Part shown: in pieces, positions 46,603 to 58,147 of the stretch
Numbering within the stretch: position 1 is the first letter of the stretch
Layout: each line of letters begins with the position of its first letter
Assembly: GCF_031143425.1 (NCBI RefSeq)
Contig: NC_090448.1
Location: forward strand, 331,836,177-331,900,176
DNA: 64,000 nt
Source of the DNA: Pleurodeles waltl
Lineage: Eukaryota; Chordata; Amphibia; Caudata; Salamandridae
Reading direction: 5' to 3'
Notes under the pieces: generated by a model
Databases searched by the model: none
What the model saw: the letters and a program-made list of their open reading frames with translations, nothing else
Told to the model about the DNA's origin: nothing
Program-made: the position numbers and the translations under genes

Positions 46603-48720
46603 ATTAGACAGGTCCTGACAAATCCCGGCTACATCCACCTAAGAAATTCAGTGCAAGGCATCAATGTCTCAACCTCTAGACACTAAAAAACTCACACTCC
46701 AGAGTCAGGTTCCAAGCAGTTTATTGGCAACGCGTTTTGATCTATAAAGATCTTCCTCATGGCCTCATACAAACAGAAATGGGCACCACTCCCTTTAAAC
46801 AGAATTCACAATCACACAGAAGCAATAAAGAAAAGACTTTCTTCTTCCCCATTCACCCCGTCAGATGAAAAAAAAAAACACTACGTATCAGTTTCACCAT
46901 GTGTTATATACAAACAACACTTTCCATGTATATGCTGTATACAAGGGCTGAAAATCAACTATAAGAAACGTTTCTAAATGAAAGCAGCTCACCATACAAA
47001 ATAAAGTGATATTGTAGGATAACAAAAAGTAATGGCCCATGGAAAAGTTCTTATCAAGTGAAGAAGGGGGGAGAGATTCCCAAATTGCCTGGTTATCATA
47101 TGCAATTCATCAGTTCAGGGGTTTCGGAATATCCTGTCAAATCAAAATTGATCTCTGTGCCAAACACATAAAAATAAATGTGACAAATGAACAAATGATA
47201 CCTCAAACATCATGGGTCTCTGCATTGAGACAATGAGCAGATGGCCTATCATAATGCACTCAAGGTGTTAATGGCTATGGTCTATGGCAAACACTTGGCA
47301 AGACACATACACAGCAAGCCAAGCACAGGGCAATATTAACTTCATGAAAAAAGAGGAGTGCCATGTTTCATACTCTCAAAGACATCCTCAGAGAAATATA
47401 AAGGCAAAGGCAATCAATAATTCAAGTTCTTAACTTTGAAAGTGTTAGTATCTGCTACGCAAACAAAAATCTTCATACAGGTTCAAACATCCTAGCACCA
47501 TGGTGTTGAGACAGATGATAAATTCATTCACAATAATCCACAGTCTTTTCCCCCTGTCACCTCCTCGTGCTGTCAGAATCACCATGGCAATTTCAAAGAA
47601 AAGTAGGGTGTCAGGGTTTTGGGAGTGTTCGTTATCCCAATGTCTCGCCACCGGGTAAGTCTGATCACAAGTCCTGGCCCTTAAGTGTTGAAGAATCCTC
47701 GTTTTCACTGGGAATATGGTGCTCTCTATATAGAGGAGACCACAGGGACAAACCAGTGCATTCATACAATAGTCACTGCTACAGATGATGAATTTGTTAA
47801 TACGTCCTTGTATCCCTGCTGGCAATGGGTAAGTCTTGGTGTTTTGGCTCCCCTTGCAGGCTTTGCATTTCCCAAGTTTATAAAAGCCATTTTGCTCACT
47901 CAGTCAGCCCCCTTGTTTCAGTTGTGTATTCATGTAACTGTGCACTAAAATGTATTTTACGGGCCTAGACTTTCTGTAGGTAACCAAAGGGTGACATGGT
48001 ACGTTTTTGGCCTGTAACACGGTCTGACTCGACCAAATGCCAATGTCTAGAGATCATACTCCTAATTTAAACTACTCTGCATTGTAGGTGGTGATCGGTC
48101 TCACCTAGTGGTTGTCATTCTTCATGCGTGTTTGTTTAATTAGGAGATCCTCCCTCTTCAATGAAGCAGCCTTCTCCCTTGACGCTTTGGGAACTTTATG
48201 GGGGTAACCACTAGCTCTGAGTCTTCTTGACATCCTGCCCTTTTCTGTCTGGTATGACTGCATGTCACTGCAGTTCTGTTTGGGTCTTAAGAATTCCTAA
48301 TAGGAGATACTCCATTTAAGTTTAGTCAGGAGGTGGCTGCGGGCATGTATAATACTGTTGCCTGCTGTTTCCTTGTGGAACATGGATGTGCATATCTAGG
48401 AAATCCATTGCCCCCTGATGGATGTTGCGTGTTCAACCTAGGTTACAATTATTTCTACCGATGTGCAACAAGAATTCTTGTAAGAGATTTCTGGGGCCAT
48501 CTAACAGAGCATCAATGTATCTTGTCCAGAATGTGATATATTTGGTCCACCTGACATTTTGGTCTATCCAAACATGCTGTTCCTCCAAACCATGAAGCAT
48601 ACCTTGGGGTAGAGAAACTGCCCTTCGCAGTCCAGACTTACTGCAGATACCAGGACTTATTGAAAAGAAAAAACTTATTCTCTAGGCAGAACTTCAACAT
48701 TTCAAGCAACATCATGGAAT
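46600..48720 (-). mobile_element. Penelope-like retroelement (broken)
   Basis: On the minus strand, decayed reverse-transcriptase sequence at about 48610-48330 (WTRYIDALL, NLLQEFLLHI, AMDFLDMHI) is followed by a GIY-YIG endonuclease at 47825-47445. The 3' region to about 46600 contains the CAACGCGTTTTGATC / GATCTTCCTCATGGCC signature complement. The order RT, then GIY-YIG nuclease is diagnostic of Penelope-like elements. Stops and frameshifts show that it is dead. Confidence 0.75.
47445..47825 (-). pseudogene. GIY-YIG endonuclease domain of the Penelope-like element
   Basis: The 126-codon frame contains VCPCGLLYIESTIFPVKTRI, then ARHWDNEHSQNPDTLLFFEI and GGDRGKRL with CLNTMVLGCLNLYEDF. In the family, C-P-C-G-L-x-Y-I-G is the YIG half of the catalytic core. 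Here the G of YIG is E (YIEST), which should impair nicking. The C-terminal L-N-T-M-x-P-x-G-L-N motif is also altered. Confidence 0.78.
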
Positions 48721-48904
48721 GGTCATATATAATTTAAGGGCTAAAATTTACTATTCCAAATCGAAACAGCTCAACGCTAGAGAAAGTGATGAACTGCAAA
48801 GAGATTAGGGAATATACTTCACTTCAAACACATTACATATATAAGAAACACCATGAAGGTAGAAAAATATGTAACTCCGTATATAAAATGAATTAATGAA
48901 CATG

Positions 48905-48908
<4 letters not shown>
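48721..48908. other. AT-rich spacer
   Basis: Short AT-rich stretch between the retroelement and the GT microsatellite. Nothing recognised. Confidence 0.4.
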
Positions 48909-48936
<28 letters not shown>

Positions 48937-48938
48937 AT
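48909..48938. repeat. (GT)n microsatellite
   Basis: About 14 uninterrupted GT units, directly visible. Confidence 0.97.
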
Positions 48939-48949
48939 TAAAAACCAAA

Positions 48950-49850
48950 AGCAACCAATTATTTTACAAAATTGCTATTCAATAAAATAATTATTTATAA
49001 TTATTTGTCAATAAATGTTATTTAATCACTATTGAATTGACTTCCCACCCATACAAGCCTGAAAGGCCACACCTAAAATATAACTAAAGTACTGCACATG
49101 TACATATTTTAAATCAATTAGTTTATTAATTATCAATTGATAAAGAATTGTTAAATTATTATTATTTAACTTCTAAGCATAGAATCCTAAAAACCTAGCA
49201 GCTTGCAACTAAAATGTAAATAAAATAAATATTCCAGAATTTACTGGTTTAAAATTCAATTAAATAATTAATTTACAAATAATATTTAATAGTTAATTAT
49301 AACCTAATTTGCTTCTCACTCTATACCTCTACTAATCTAGCATTCTGTAACTAACATATAAGTAAAATATTTCAGCATTCCATGTTTTACATATTTAAAA
49401 ATCAATTAAATACTTAATCAAAAATCAATACTAAATTGTTAATTAGTTATTACGTAATTATATTCCTATCCAAGACCCCCTCAAACATAGCAGCCTGCAA
49501 CTAAAATATAAGTAAAAGAAATAAGTATTCCATAAATTACATAATTAAAAATCAAGTAATCAAATAAAAACCGAATAATTAATTGTTACTTAATTATCAC
49601 TTAATTAACTTCTCAACCTATACTCCTACAAACCTAACAGCACACACATAGCATATAACAAAAAGAAACCAGTATTGCATAATTAACATAATAAATATAA
49701 ATCATATAATACAAAAATGAATTAAATAATTCAGAATTAGCTTTTACCTAATTACCGTCCCATCCTATCCTCTTCCAAACCCAATAACTTGTTGCACTAT
49801 AAATTAGAATTTAAAATGAATAAATACATTCTAGATCACTTACAATTTCA
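48950..49850. repeat. AT-rich ~146-bp satellite array
   Basis: About six diverged units, each with a C-containing block such as CCTACAAACCTAACAGCA or CCTCAAACATAGCAGCCTGC, followed by AACTAAAATATAAGTAAA. Block positions near 49043, 49171, 49313, 49461, 49610 and 49756 give periods of 128-149 bp. Between blocks the sequence is almost only A and T (AATTAATTA, TTAATTATC). Confidence 0.82.
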
Positions 49851-50403
49851 AATTATATTTTCAAAGAATTAATAACATTTAGATAAACAGTAGTAACACA
49901 TAACATTAATATATCAACTAAAACACATTCAAATGATTTAAAAAACTGTATTTATAACCACTATATTGTTGAAAACCTTGTTAAAATCATCACTGTTATG
50001 TAAAACGATATTACTTACCTCAAAAACGATATTCTTTTCAACACTATTTGTGCATCATGATATTTGTGTGTCACCATGTTTAATTTCCGATATTTCTGTC
50101 TTCCAATATTCTTGATTTGATATTTTGTACAAACGTTCCCTGTGCTAAGGCATATTAAAGCATTATTCATAGGCCAACCACAACTGCTAGATAAGTGATT
50201 GAAAGGCAAGAGTATGGTAGATACATATTCCCCAGTTTATAACATACACTAATCAGGGTGGTAGCTTCCATTGGTGTATCAGGTGCAGTGGCACTGGGGT
50301 ACACAGGCCTGAGAGATCAAACAGCGTCCACTGGGCCCATTTACTTCCTTGCAGTAGGGCCGATGACATCCTGACTACGCCACCGGTGCTAATAAGAAAA
50401 AAG
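49851..50403. other. Intronic interval, possible dispersed repeat
   Basis: 50255-50390 (GGTGCAGTGGCACTGGGG, TAGGGCCGATGACATCC) resembles a dispersed repeat but has no second copy here. No gene. Confidence 0.35.
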
Positions 50404-50812
50404 TAGGAGTGGGCTGAATATTTTGTTTGGTCATCCACATTACTCTGTAATGTGGAGTTCCTGGCAAACTCCACCAATCACTGTGTGGCAGAACTTTTCT
50501 CCCGCATGGCTCCATGGAGATTTGGCGCCACCAAGCGCCAGATTTTCTACTCCAAGGGATTGCCAGCGGTCACAAGTGGTCAGAGGGCTGCCATTTGAGT
50601 AGCTTTGCTACCACTCATTTAGATTTTCTACTCGAACAGCAAAATCAACTCAAATGTGCATTGTGCCTTACGCACATATTTTTCAGTGATACTCTCACTA
50701 CCGGTGCTAAATTCTAGCCCAAGCTGCATATTTTCCGCCCATTGGCAGAACTCTGCAGAATTTCGTTGAGTTTTCATGTAACTCTGCAGAATTCTATTCT
50801 TCCCACCCCTAA
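50404..50812 (-). mobile_element. Inverted-repeat element, CTGCAGAATT family, copy 1
   Basis: The complemented right end TAGGGGTGGGAAGAAT and the left end GTAGGAGTGGGCTGAAT form terminal inverted repeats. The right end has paired TCTGCAGAATTTCG/AACTCTGCAGAATTC blocks. A diverged copy is at 57693-58147. No coding frame. Confidence 0.65.
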
Positions 50813-51079
50813 TTGCAAGGTTTACATGAGGAAAGAATCAAAGCCAGATGCAAATGGATGCATGTATAGATGTTTTGGTTTTGCGTTAGTCAATGTACAA
50901 TACGTAATAAATTATTGTAAAATCTGTACTTTCTGTGATCCTTCTACTTAAGATAGCATGAAAAACAGAATCTGTATTTTCATGTTGTAGTCCGAAAAAA
51001 CACCCACCCCCTATCCTCAGCGGTTTATGTATAAAGCGCAATGTATTATCCTTTCTACGGCATCTGACTCAGTCCTTAC

Positions 51080-51161
51080 CTGAAATTGCTTGTTCTGATC
51101 TATTAGCTCCAATAGCTCTGGAGAATTGTCTATTGGTTTTACCAAACACGAGCAAAAAGAC
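51080..51161 (-). CDS. PLB1: Phospholipase B1 exon b (Cys-x-Cys segment)
   Basis: This 82-bp exon has acceptor TTTTTAACAG and donor GTAAGG. After completing the split Lys codon it encodes 27 residues containing SFCSCLVKP and ending LIDQNKQFQ. PLB1 repeats carry a matching C-x-C-x-L-x-x-x-x-x-N-S-x-E-L segment followed by an N-x-x-F-Q helix. It ends in phase 0. The intron downstream of it (towards lower coordinates) is 38.4 kb and holds both large Harbinger elements, the Penelope-like element and the 4.2-kb repeat. Confidence 0.87.
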
Positions 51162-52959
51162 CTGTTAAAAACACAGAGAAAAACAAAATATTGAGTTTCA
51201 CCTGTGATAAGGTAGGCATCTGTTTATACTAAATTACTTTATGATTTTGTAAATGTGCTAAAACTGAAATACAAAAGAAAGATGAGCCGGGCCTATCACA
51301 GTGCGTTTACTATTGTTCAGCCTAACCATAGACAACTAAAATACACCCAAGTGCTTCATTGAATCTAAAACATCACAAAACTAAAATCAGGAAACATGCC
51401 TCCAGGCTGTATTAATGCTTTGAAAATTTGAGAAAATACAGCCGACTGTAAAGAAAGATATTCATAATCTCCCTCAGCCTCTTCTCATAGTCCCCCATGA
51501 TGCAACAACACCTGTGGTCCATGGATTTGCGATAGAGTGAAACATGTTTGAGTTTAAGTGAGAAATCTAGTTTCACAATATTTTCATAATTGTTTCATTT
51601 AAGGGCTACATTGAAACCTCTACTGGTAAATTTATTTGGAAGTCTGACTCAATTGCGCAAGTATTTGGAAGAAAACATCAACCCGTCCATTTAATAAAAG
51701 ATGCTTGTTGACTTCAATAAAAATAATGTTTTTTTATTCCTAATATACAGACCAGGATTTCATTGAAAATACTGTACTGTGCTTTCCCTGTCTTTTTCTA
51801 CCGCATATCCACAGTCATGTGTGCAAATATTCAGTTACTTTCTACTCAAAACATTTTACCTTCACCATTTTGTAGTTTTGCTAAATATATATTTAATTGT
51901 CTGCTAGACCACGTCAGTACAACACACAATATAAACAGAAAATGGCTTTGAGTCAGCACCCTTTAGCCACTGGCTTGCACAGTTGTCTGTCATGTGTTCG
52001 GATCAGCCCACAATATGTTTACATTTTCTGCCATTATTATTTTTCATTGGTGATGATGCAGAAAGTAGCTCTCACACACCTCTCACACAGAGGTTTACAT
52101 CAAAAGACTATATCATGCACCAGATTGATGTGTTACCACAGCAATATTAGATGAAGGGATTCCCACATATTGGTCCTCGGCAGCGCTAGCAGGAGAAGAG
52201 AAGCCATCAAATGATATGAATAACAGATTAGTAGCAGGGAAGTTGCCAATGTGCCCAGGAGCCGTGGGTGGTTGCTGCAGTCAGGGGATACTCTTAACTA
52301 AACTCAATGAAGTGGCACCCCATGGCCTACCTGAGTTGCCCCCTCCACTGTGTGCCTCCTCGGGACCTGTTCTATGTGCAGTCACTCAGGAGCTTTGGCC
52401 ATTGATGGTAAAATGCAAAAATAATCCTTTATCAATCAATAATATGAGTGAACGTTTTGTGCCAGACCCTAAACACAGACACTTAAAGAGCTGTGTGCTT
52501 GTTATCATGTCACTATTTGACTTAAGTGGGCATAGTGCCGCACAAATGGTGGCCAATGGGTGCCCCATCATTTATTGTATTTAAAAAAACACGATTCATT
52601 GCAGATCCTGTGACTGCTCTAACACTGAAGGGTTTTTGAAATAATGGGTTATTTGTCAATTTCGTTAAAGGTGTGTGCCACCTGAGCTTAGATGCTTGAT
52701 GTTCAGTTTTATCCTATGGCCCGTCTCCACGGCTTGCGCTTTTTGGATGTATTAGATTAGTTGTTGCTTCCTTCTTTTTTCTTCTTTTTTGTAGCTTAGG
52801 GCTGTGTTTTTTTTCTTGTTCATTTTTTCTTTGGGATCCTGGATAGCATTTTGGAATTCCTTATGTGTAGCAACTAGATATATGAACTTTAAGAGCGCTT
52901 TACAAATCTCTTTTCATTTAATTTAATTTCATTTTATTTCATTACATGTAACTCACAAG
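51162..52959. other. PLB1 intron, no recognised feature
   Basis: Intron between exons a and b. 52700-52980 is T-rich and ends in AGCGCTTTACAAATC, which may be a worn LINE2/SINE tail. No further exon is needed or seen. Confidence 0.4.
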
Positions 52960-53330
52960 AGCGTGGTGGCAGTGGTCTTTGCAAAACCACTACTGATACA
53001 CTCCCTAATGATAGATCACTGATGAATATATGGCACAAAGGGGCACTGAATATACTGTGAAGAGCCAATGGTGAATGTGCTTCAAAGGGACACTGATTGT
53101 GCAACAAGGGGACACTCCTGAATATACTTCAAAGGAGGAATGACAGTACTATGAGGGGCTACTGATAAACATGCTGAGAGGGGCTACAAGTGCATGTGCC
53201 CATAAGGGCCACTGAATGGTCTGGTCAGAGGTAACTGATAAATGTTTTCTGAAGGACAACAGATGCTCTCCAAGGCACCACTGATACAGGCCCTATCACA
53301 CAAAGTACCTGACTACTCAAATTTATGGTC
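52960..53330. repeat. Degenerate ~35-bp tandem repeat
   Basis: GGGGCACTGAATATACTGTGA, GGGACACTGATTGTG, GGGGACACTCCTGAATATAC, GGGGCTACTGATAAACATGC and similar strings follow one another every 30-45 bp. Confidence 0.65.
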
Positions 53331-54699
53331 CCCTCTCAAATAGTAATCCATTGCATCAGGTCATAAAAAGATATTTGAGGGGCCATCTCACCCACAACTT
53401 ATCGCAGCATGCTTCATCATCGGCGACCTCTCACACTTGGGTAGAACAATGTCACTCCAGCAGACTCAACCGAAGTCCGTAGACCTGGAGTTCTTATATA
53501 TCTAATTCAGGACAGTTACACTGGTCCAGTTGAAGTCTTGAGGGATTAAAATACCTAGGAGTATACCCATGGAACTTCCTTTCTTATTGAGTACCCCTGA
53601 TATTGATTAAAATTAGGAAGTTTGGTCAATAGATGAAATATAATTAATCATATGACAATCCAAAATCACAGACTACAAGACCTCTCAAATAAAATATCTT
53701 TTTATGTCCCGACACAACAGTTTCCTAATTGAGACAGGACAACTGGGACCATAAGTTTTAGTACTCAAGTACCTTGTGTGATAGGGTTGTTGACGTTAGG
53801 AAGGAATACTTGAGTGTATACCTCTTTACTCTCCTGTGGGAATTGACCACTGATGAAGCCACTGCATTGCGACAATGATGCTCATTGTTGCTCGGTCACT
53901 ATGTGTGTGTTGCCCTTGACTATTGAGGAACATGATGCATTGTCTGTTCAAGACTGTAGAAGTTGCGGCTCCCCGGGTTAGCCAGGTAACTGAATCCCAA
54001 AGTAATCCTGGTGATAGCAGTGCTGAATAGAATTTATACTGCATGATTTTTCTCTGTATTTTACAATAAAAGCAAGGTATTGCGTTATACATAATACAGA
54101 TCATAAGAGCAGAAAGCTAAATCTGTGCAGCTGCTGAGGTCACTCCATCGCCTCTGCTGATTAGCTTGATCTTAATTAAGGATCTGCAACAAAGTTACAT
54201 AGCCTGACTTGTGATGCACTGGTTCTTGCTTTCTAGCTAAAAGCTTGCAGAAAAAGAAGAACTAAAAGTCCCAGAATGCACATTTGAGTGGTTGACTTAT
54301 AAAAACAATACTAGGGCAAGGCACCACTTAAGATAGAGGCTCATAGAGTCCCTTTATTAAGGCATGCTTGGACAGTGGCAAACCTCTGCAAACTTGTGTG
54401 CATTCTTGGTAATGGGTTTAACAGGTTTCACATTTTAGAGTCCAGTAAGGGGAAAACAAGCATTGAGAAAGCAAATAGGCCCTGCCTTTGGGACCTACTA
54501 AATTTGCCAATGCTTTTTGGCATTGCCAAATTGCATTAATACAAAGTAATGCTTTTTGCCAATGTTGTTTAGTATTGGCAAAAAAACAAAAATGCTTAGT
54601 AGCATGACTGCTGTTGGCGGTCGAGTCATTCAACAGGGCCACGTGTGTCACCACAAATGCTTGCATCTATAGAATAATTTGGGCTCCATTGAAAAAAAA
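53331..54699. other. Non-coding interval, no firm feature
   Basis: Intronic DNA. Nothing with two copies in this window was recognised, and no splice-flanked frame. Confidence 0.4.
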
Positions 54700-55130
54700 C
54701 AATTTATTGACCGATCTAAGATGTTGGATGTCACTTAGAGGGAGCCTGCAACAGCCTGCAAGGGGATGTCTGAGGGGTTCATGGGACCCCTTTTATCCCC
54801 GTCAGAGGGCTGCCATTTTTTGTGGTGTACTATTAGTGCACTTCCTATGGGCATTTTGCCTCTGCACCCAAGTTCATAACACAGTGAAGGTGCAGAGGCA
54901 AAGTGATTCCCTCATTTGCATGGGGCCATACCCCCATGCAAACTAGGCAATGCCCTCTAATGATAGCACTGGCACTGTATGCGTTTCAGCACTATCTGTA
55001 TTTCAGTAGGGGCGCACTAGCGTCAGTGTCACCTTCTATAAAACCAAAGTGCTCTGGGAGGGTGCACAAAGCAGGCACGCATACCCGTTGCACAGCCAGG
55101 GCACTCTCTGTAATATGACCCCATGTCTTT
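54700..55130 (-). mobile_element. Dispersed element, inverted copy 1
   Basis: Its reverse complement (GGGGTCATATTACAGAGAGT, TGCTTTGTGCACC, CCCCATGCAAATGAGGGAAT, CACTTTGCCTCT, GGCAGCCCTCTG) matches 55745-56310 in order. Confidence 0.65.
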
Positions 55131-55744
55131 TCCAATCTGGAGCTGTCTGATAAACCCTAAAACAGACAGGGACTAGTTTTCTCATGATGTTCACGCTATG
55201 TCAGATGGGCCAATTGAGAACCATCTGTCTTTAGCAGTAGTGATGTATGCAATGCTTACTTTTACTTCTTGGGACACACTCCATTGTTGGTGTTCTGATT
55301 AAAGGGTTTGCATTTATTGGTGACACCAAAGAACATTGTAAGAGTCTCTCCTTGCAAGTTCTACCAAGAACACCTTGGGGTTTGCCCTTTGGAGGTATCT
55401 ATAGAATGCTTAGATAAGCACTTCAGGAAAGGGCAGCTGTTATGTTGCACGGAAAGTGGTCACTTCTGAAATATATCATTACATGAACATTACTATTCTT
55501 TTCTACTCATTATAAATGTTATTCAAAGTGCCACACCCATAAGGTGCTACATTTTCACACATAAGCACACGAGCAACACAGAAGTTTCCACAGTGGACAT
55601 TTTCCAGCCTCTGTTTCATCGTTTTACTTTGCATTTGGAGCAAAAGCTTTTCTGCTATGCAGGGGTCTTTGAGGTAGCTTTATTCACTCAAATGTCACTC
55701 ATAGGGATCCTTATTTGGATAACTCACCTCTCCACCAGCCCACC
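55131..55744. other. Spacer between inverted element copies
   Basis: Non-coding, no recognised feature. It forms the loop of the inverted pair. Confidence 0.4.
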
Positions 55745-56310
55745 TGGGGCCACATTACACACCGTGCCCATGGGCTGCAAAGGATGTGTGTTCCTGCTTT
55801 GTGCACCCCAGTGGTACAATAGTATTGCAGAAGGGGCCACAGGACATTCCCTAATTTACATAGGGGCGTAACCCCATGCAAATGATGGAATCACTTTGCC
55901 TCTAGGCCTGCAGTGCATTACGGATGCGGGAGCAATGGCAAATAGGACCTTAGGAGCACCCTGAAAGTTTGCTGCAAAACGGTGGCACACTGTCAGTGCT
56001 TCCCGGAGGACAGCCCTCTGGAGTGGTGAATGGAAGTCCCAAGAACCCCCAAGACATTCTCCTTGCAGGCGGGTACAGTCACTCTCTGCACCCACTTGCA
56101 AAGGGATCTCTGTCCTCTCTTTAAAGTGAAGATGGCATGCTTCCTCCACTGTGAAACTAAGAAGGGGTTTGAAGCAGCCACTCTGTATTTCACTGCATGC
56201 CCAGGGCACCAGGAGCAGCACATTCATTGCAATAGGAGGCAATGTCTCTGTTTGTACTGGTGCACCTGTTTAAAGTGCTCCGTGCAGCAAAAAGGGTGAA
56301 TGCGCCCTTT
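55745..56310 (+). mobile_element. Dispersed element, inverted copy 2
   Basis: Begins GGGGCCACATTACACACCGT and contains CCCCATGCAAATGATGGAAT and CACTTTGCCTCT, as in copy 1 but in the other orientation. The two copies differ by several internal indels, so they are separate insertions or an old inversion. Confidence 0.65.
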
Positions 56311-56664
56311 CTATTATTCGGCCGCTTTTGTCTTACTGTAACCTCGCTCGGTATTAATAATATCTACAATACGTTTACTACCACACCCCATGATTTTAAT
56401 GATCGGTTGCAAAACCTTGCAATTTCTTCTTTTCACTGGGTGTTTTTACTCTGGCCAAAAAATCGAAGTGTAATCCTTTCTTTTTCTATATTGGATGTAG
56501 TTAATGTTTATAGTGAAAATCAAATGCAACGAATAATCTACAATTATTTTTAAGCACTTTGCGGGATTAATATTGTTATTCACACCATGTGTTACATGCA
56601 TGCACTTTAAGATTATGGGAGAACCAGGGTTAACTTTTGTATTTAAATGAAACAATTAACTCAC

Positions 56665-56756
56665 TTTTGTAGCAAACATCCAAAGGACCCATCATTGACT
56701 TGTCGGAGTGCTTCAAGTTTAAACAGCTGAACCACGTTGACAATGGCTCTTGGTAC
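56665..56756 (-). CDS. PLB1: Phospholipase B1 exon a (VPRA..NVV strand)
   Basis: This 92-bp exon is read on the minus strand. The acceptor is TTTTAG just above 56756 and the donor GTGAGT just below 56665. It encodes 30 residues beginning VPRAIVNVVQLFKLEALRQV and leaves two bases (phase 2). Vertebrate PLB1 repeats have E-V-P-R-A-F-V-N-L-V followed by a variable helix at the same place, so the start at V after a phase-0 junction fits the family. The two trailing bases join the first base of the next exon as AAG (Lys). The exon encoding the preceding helix and the GGND block was searched for up to 64000 and not found. Confidence 0.87.
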
Positions 56757-57024
56757 CTAAAATAGATTAAATAGAAAATAGGTTAAAACACGTAAAAACG
56801 TCATACAAAAGCAAAAAAACAAACTTGAGAACGTTTCTCAGAAGTAACGAGCCCAAATAATATTCAGTAACACGTTCATGGCAAATCAATCAACATTTCA
56901 CTCAGACTCCTTCCTCACATCAGGTATGTAACTTTATTGGAGATGATGTGTGTGTTTTTCCATTTCAGCTGTTTGATTTTCATATACTTTAACTATAACC
57001 CTGCAATAGCTCTTTGCTACGTGG

Positions 57025-57372
57025 AGAAGTGTGGCACAGTGGTTAGAGCGGCAGACCCTGATGCAGTGATCTGGCCCAGCACCAAGGTTCAATTCCCACC
57101 TTGGTGGGTTTTGGGCTCAATTCCCTTGGACCAGATAATTCTTGCCTCCGTGCCTAATCTAATTAATGGGTCCCACTCAGTAACTCTGGGCAATAGCTTG
57201 CTTAATCTCCACAAGGGCCCTCACAGCACTTAGATGCCTGGCTTCACCCTGGGGCTGTCCAGGAGTGGGCACCTCACAGGGGAAAGCCAAGAGGGGTTCC
57301 ACAGTAGTATGCGTACAGCGCCTTGAGACCCCAATGGTGAGTAGTGCACTATACAAGTGCGAAGTTTACAGT
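57025..57372 (+). mobile_element. tRNA-derived SINE with LINE2-like tail
   Basis: GTGTGGCACAGTGGTTAGAGC resembles an A box and GGTTCAATTCCC a B box, spaced as in a polymerase III promoter. The 3' end GCGCCTTGAGACCCC…TAGTGCACTATACAAGTGC is the L2/V-SINE-type tail that recruits a LINE reverse transcriptase. Confidence 0.82.
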
Positions 57373-57692
57373 TTACTTAAATAGAATGTACTGCAGAGAT
57401 CCATCTTTCCCTATAGATTTGTGTATATAGAAGCTATTATGGGTCTATAATAGCTCATTTGGATATACCAACAATGTAAAGCTGTCTAATTGTATCCTAT
57501 GGAAAATGCATGAGGAAAAAAGTGTTTTGCAACCCAACATTTTCTCGGCCGTCGCTTGACAGAACACCCCAAAACATTTGAGGAAGGAGTTTACGTGGAT
57601 GATTTGTTTTTCAGGAGGTTTTGGGAAGATTTGTCAAACAGCCCCATCAGCACCATAGGTATTAGCAAAATTACTCACATATAACTACACAA

Positions 57693-58147
57693 GAGGGGTG
57701 TGCAGAACTTGTGGAGTTTCACTCCGTGCAATTCTGCAGAGTTACGTGAAAACTGAGATTCCACAGCGTTCCACAAATGGGTAGAAATCGACAAGTCACA
57801 CTGCTCATTCTGATTTTTAGCACTGGGAGCTTGTTCCCTGCTGAAATATCAGCACAAATGGTACCACATGGCGCACCAGATGGAATGGCGCTGCTTCTCA
57901 AGCGACCACCCATGACTGTTTGCGGTGGGAAAATCTCTCCTGGGTGCCCCTCAAGCACCCAAAAATCACTCTGCGGGGGCCAATTCTTGCTCGCCAACTT
58001 ACTTTTGGTGAACTGCATGCAAGAAAAAATTCTGAAGCGGTTGGCAGAATTTGGCTGGAAATCTGCATTACATATGTAATGCAGAGTGGCCAAATTCTGC
58101 CAACTTTGCCAGCACATTCGAATTTAACTTTAACACCCACTCCTACT
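57693..58147 (+). mobile_element. Inverted-repeat element, CTGCAGAATT family, copy 2
   Basis: Starts GAGGGGTGTGCAGAACTTGT with AATTCTGCAGAGTTACGTGA close behind and ends CACCCACTCCTACTA, matching the termini of 50404-50812. Frames inside are not conserved. Confidence 0.6.

Larger units (their letters stand above)
6859..56756 (-). other. PLB1: PLB1 gene segment (five exons, four introns)
   Basis: This is the part of a phospholipase B1 gene that lies in the window, transcribed right to left. The exons total 447 bp and join to one open frame of 149 codons with intron phases 2, 0, 0, 0. PLB1 is a membrane-anchored digestive-tract enzyme with phospholipase A/B, lysophospholipase and lipase activity. 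In mammals it has four tandem SGNH/GDSL hydrolase repeats. The residues here run from the V-P-R-A-x-V-N strand through the E-D-F-x-V-x-x-Q-P-F motif and the D-x-x-H block to the C-P linker, in the order expected for one repeat. The GDSL and GGND blocks should lie beyond 64000, and the next repeat or the C-terminal anchor below position 6859. Introns are 5503, 38362, 2588 and 2998 bp. Which of the repeats this is cannot be settled: the APDCFHF part resembles mammalian repeat II and the CPSE end resembles repeat IV. Confidence 0.88.

Noticed and set aside
57025..57100. A genuine tRNA gene
   Set aside because: A and B boxes are present but there is no cloverleaf with matched acceptor stem, and an L2-type tail follows, so it is a SINE.
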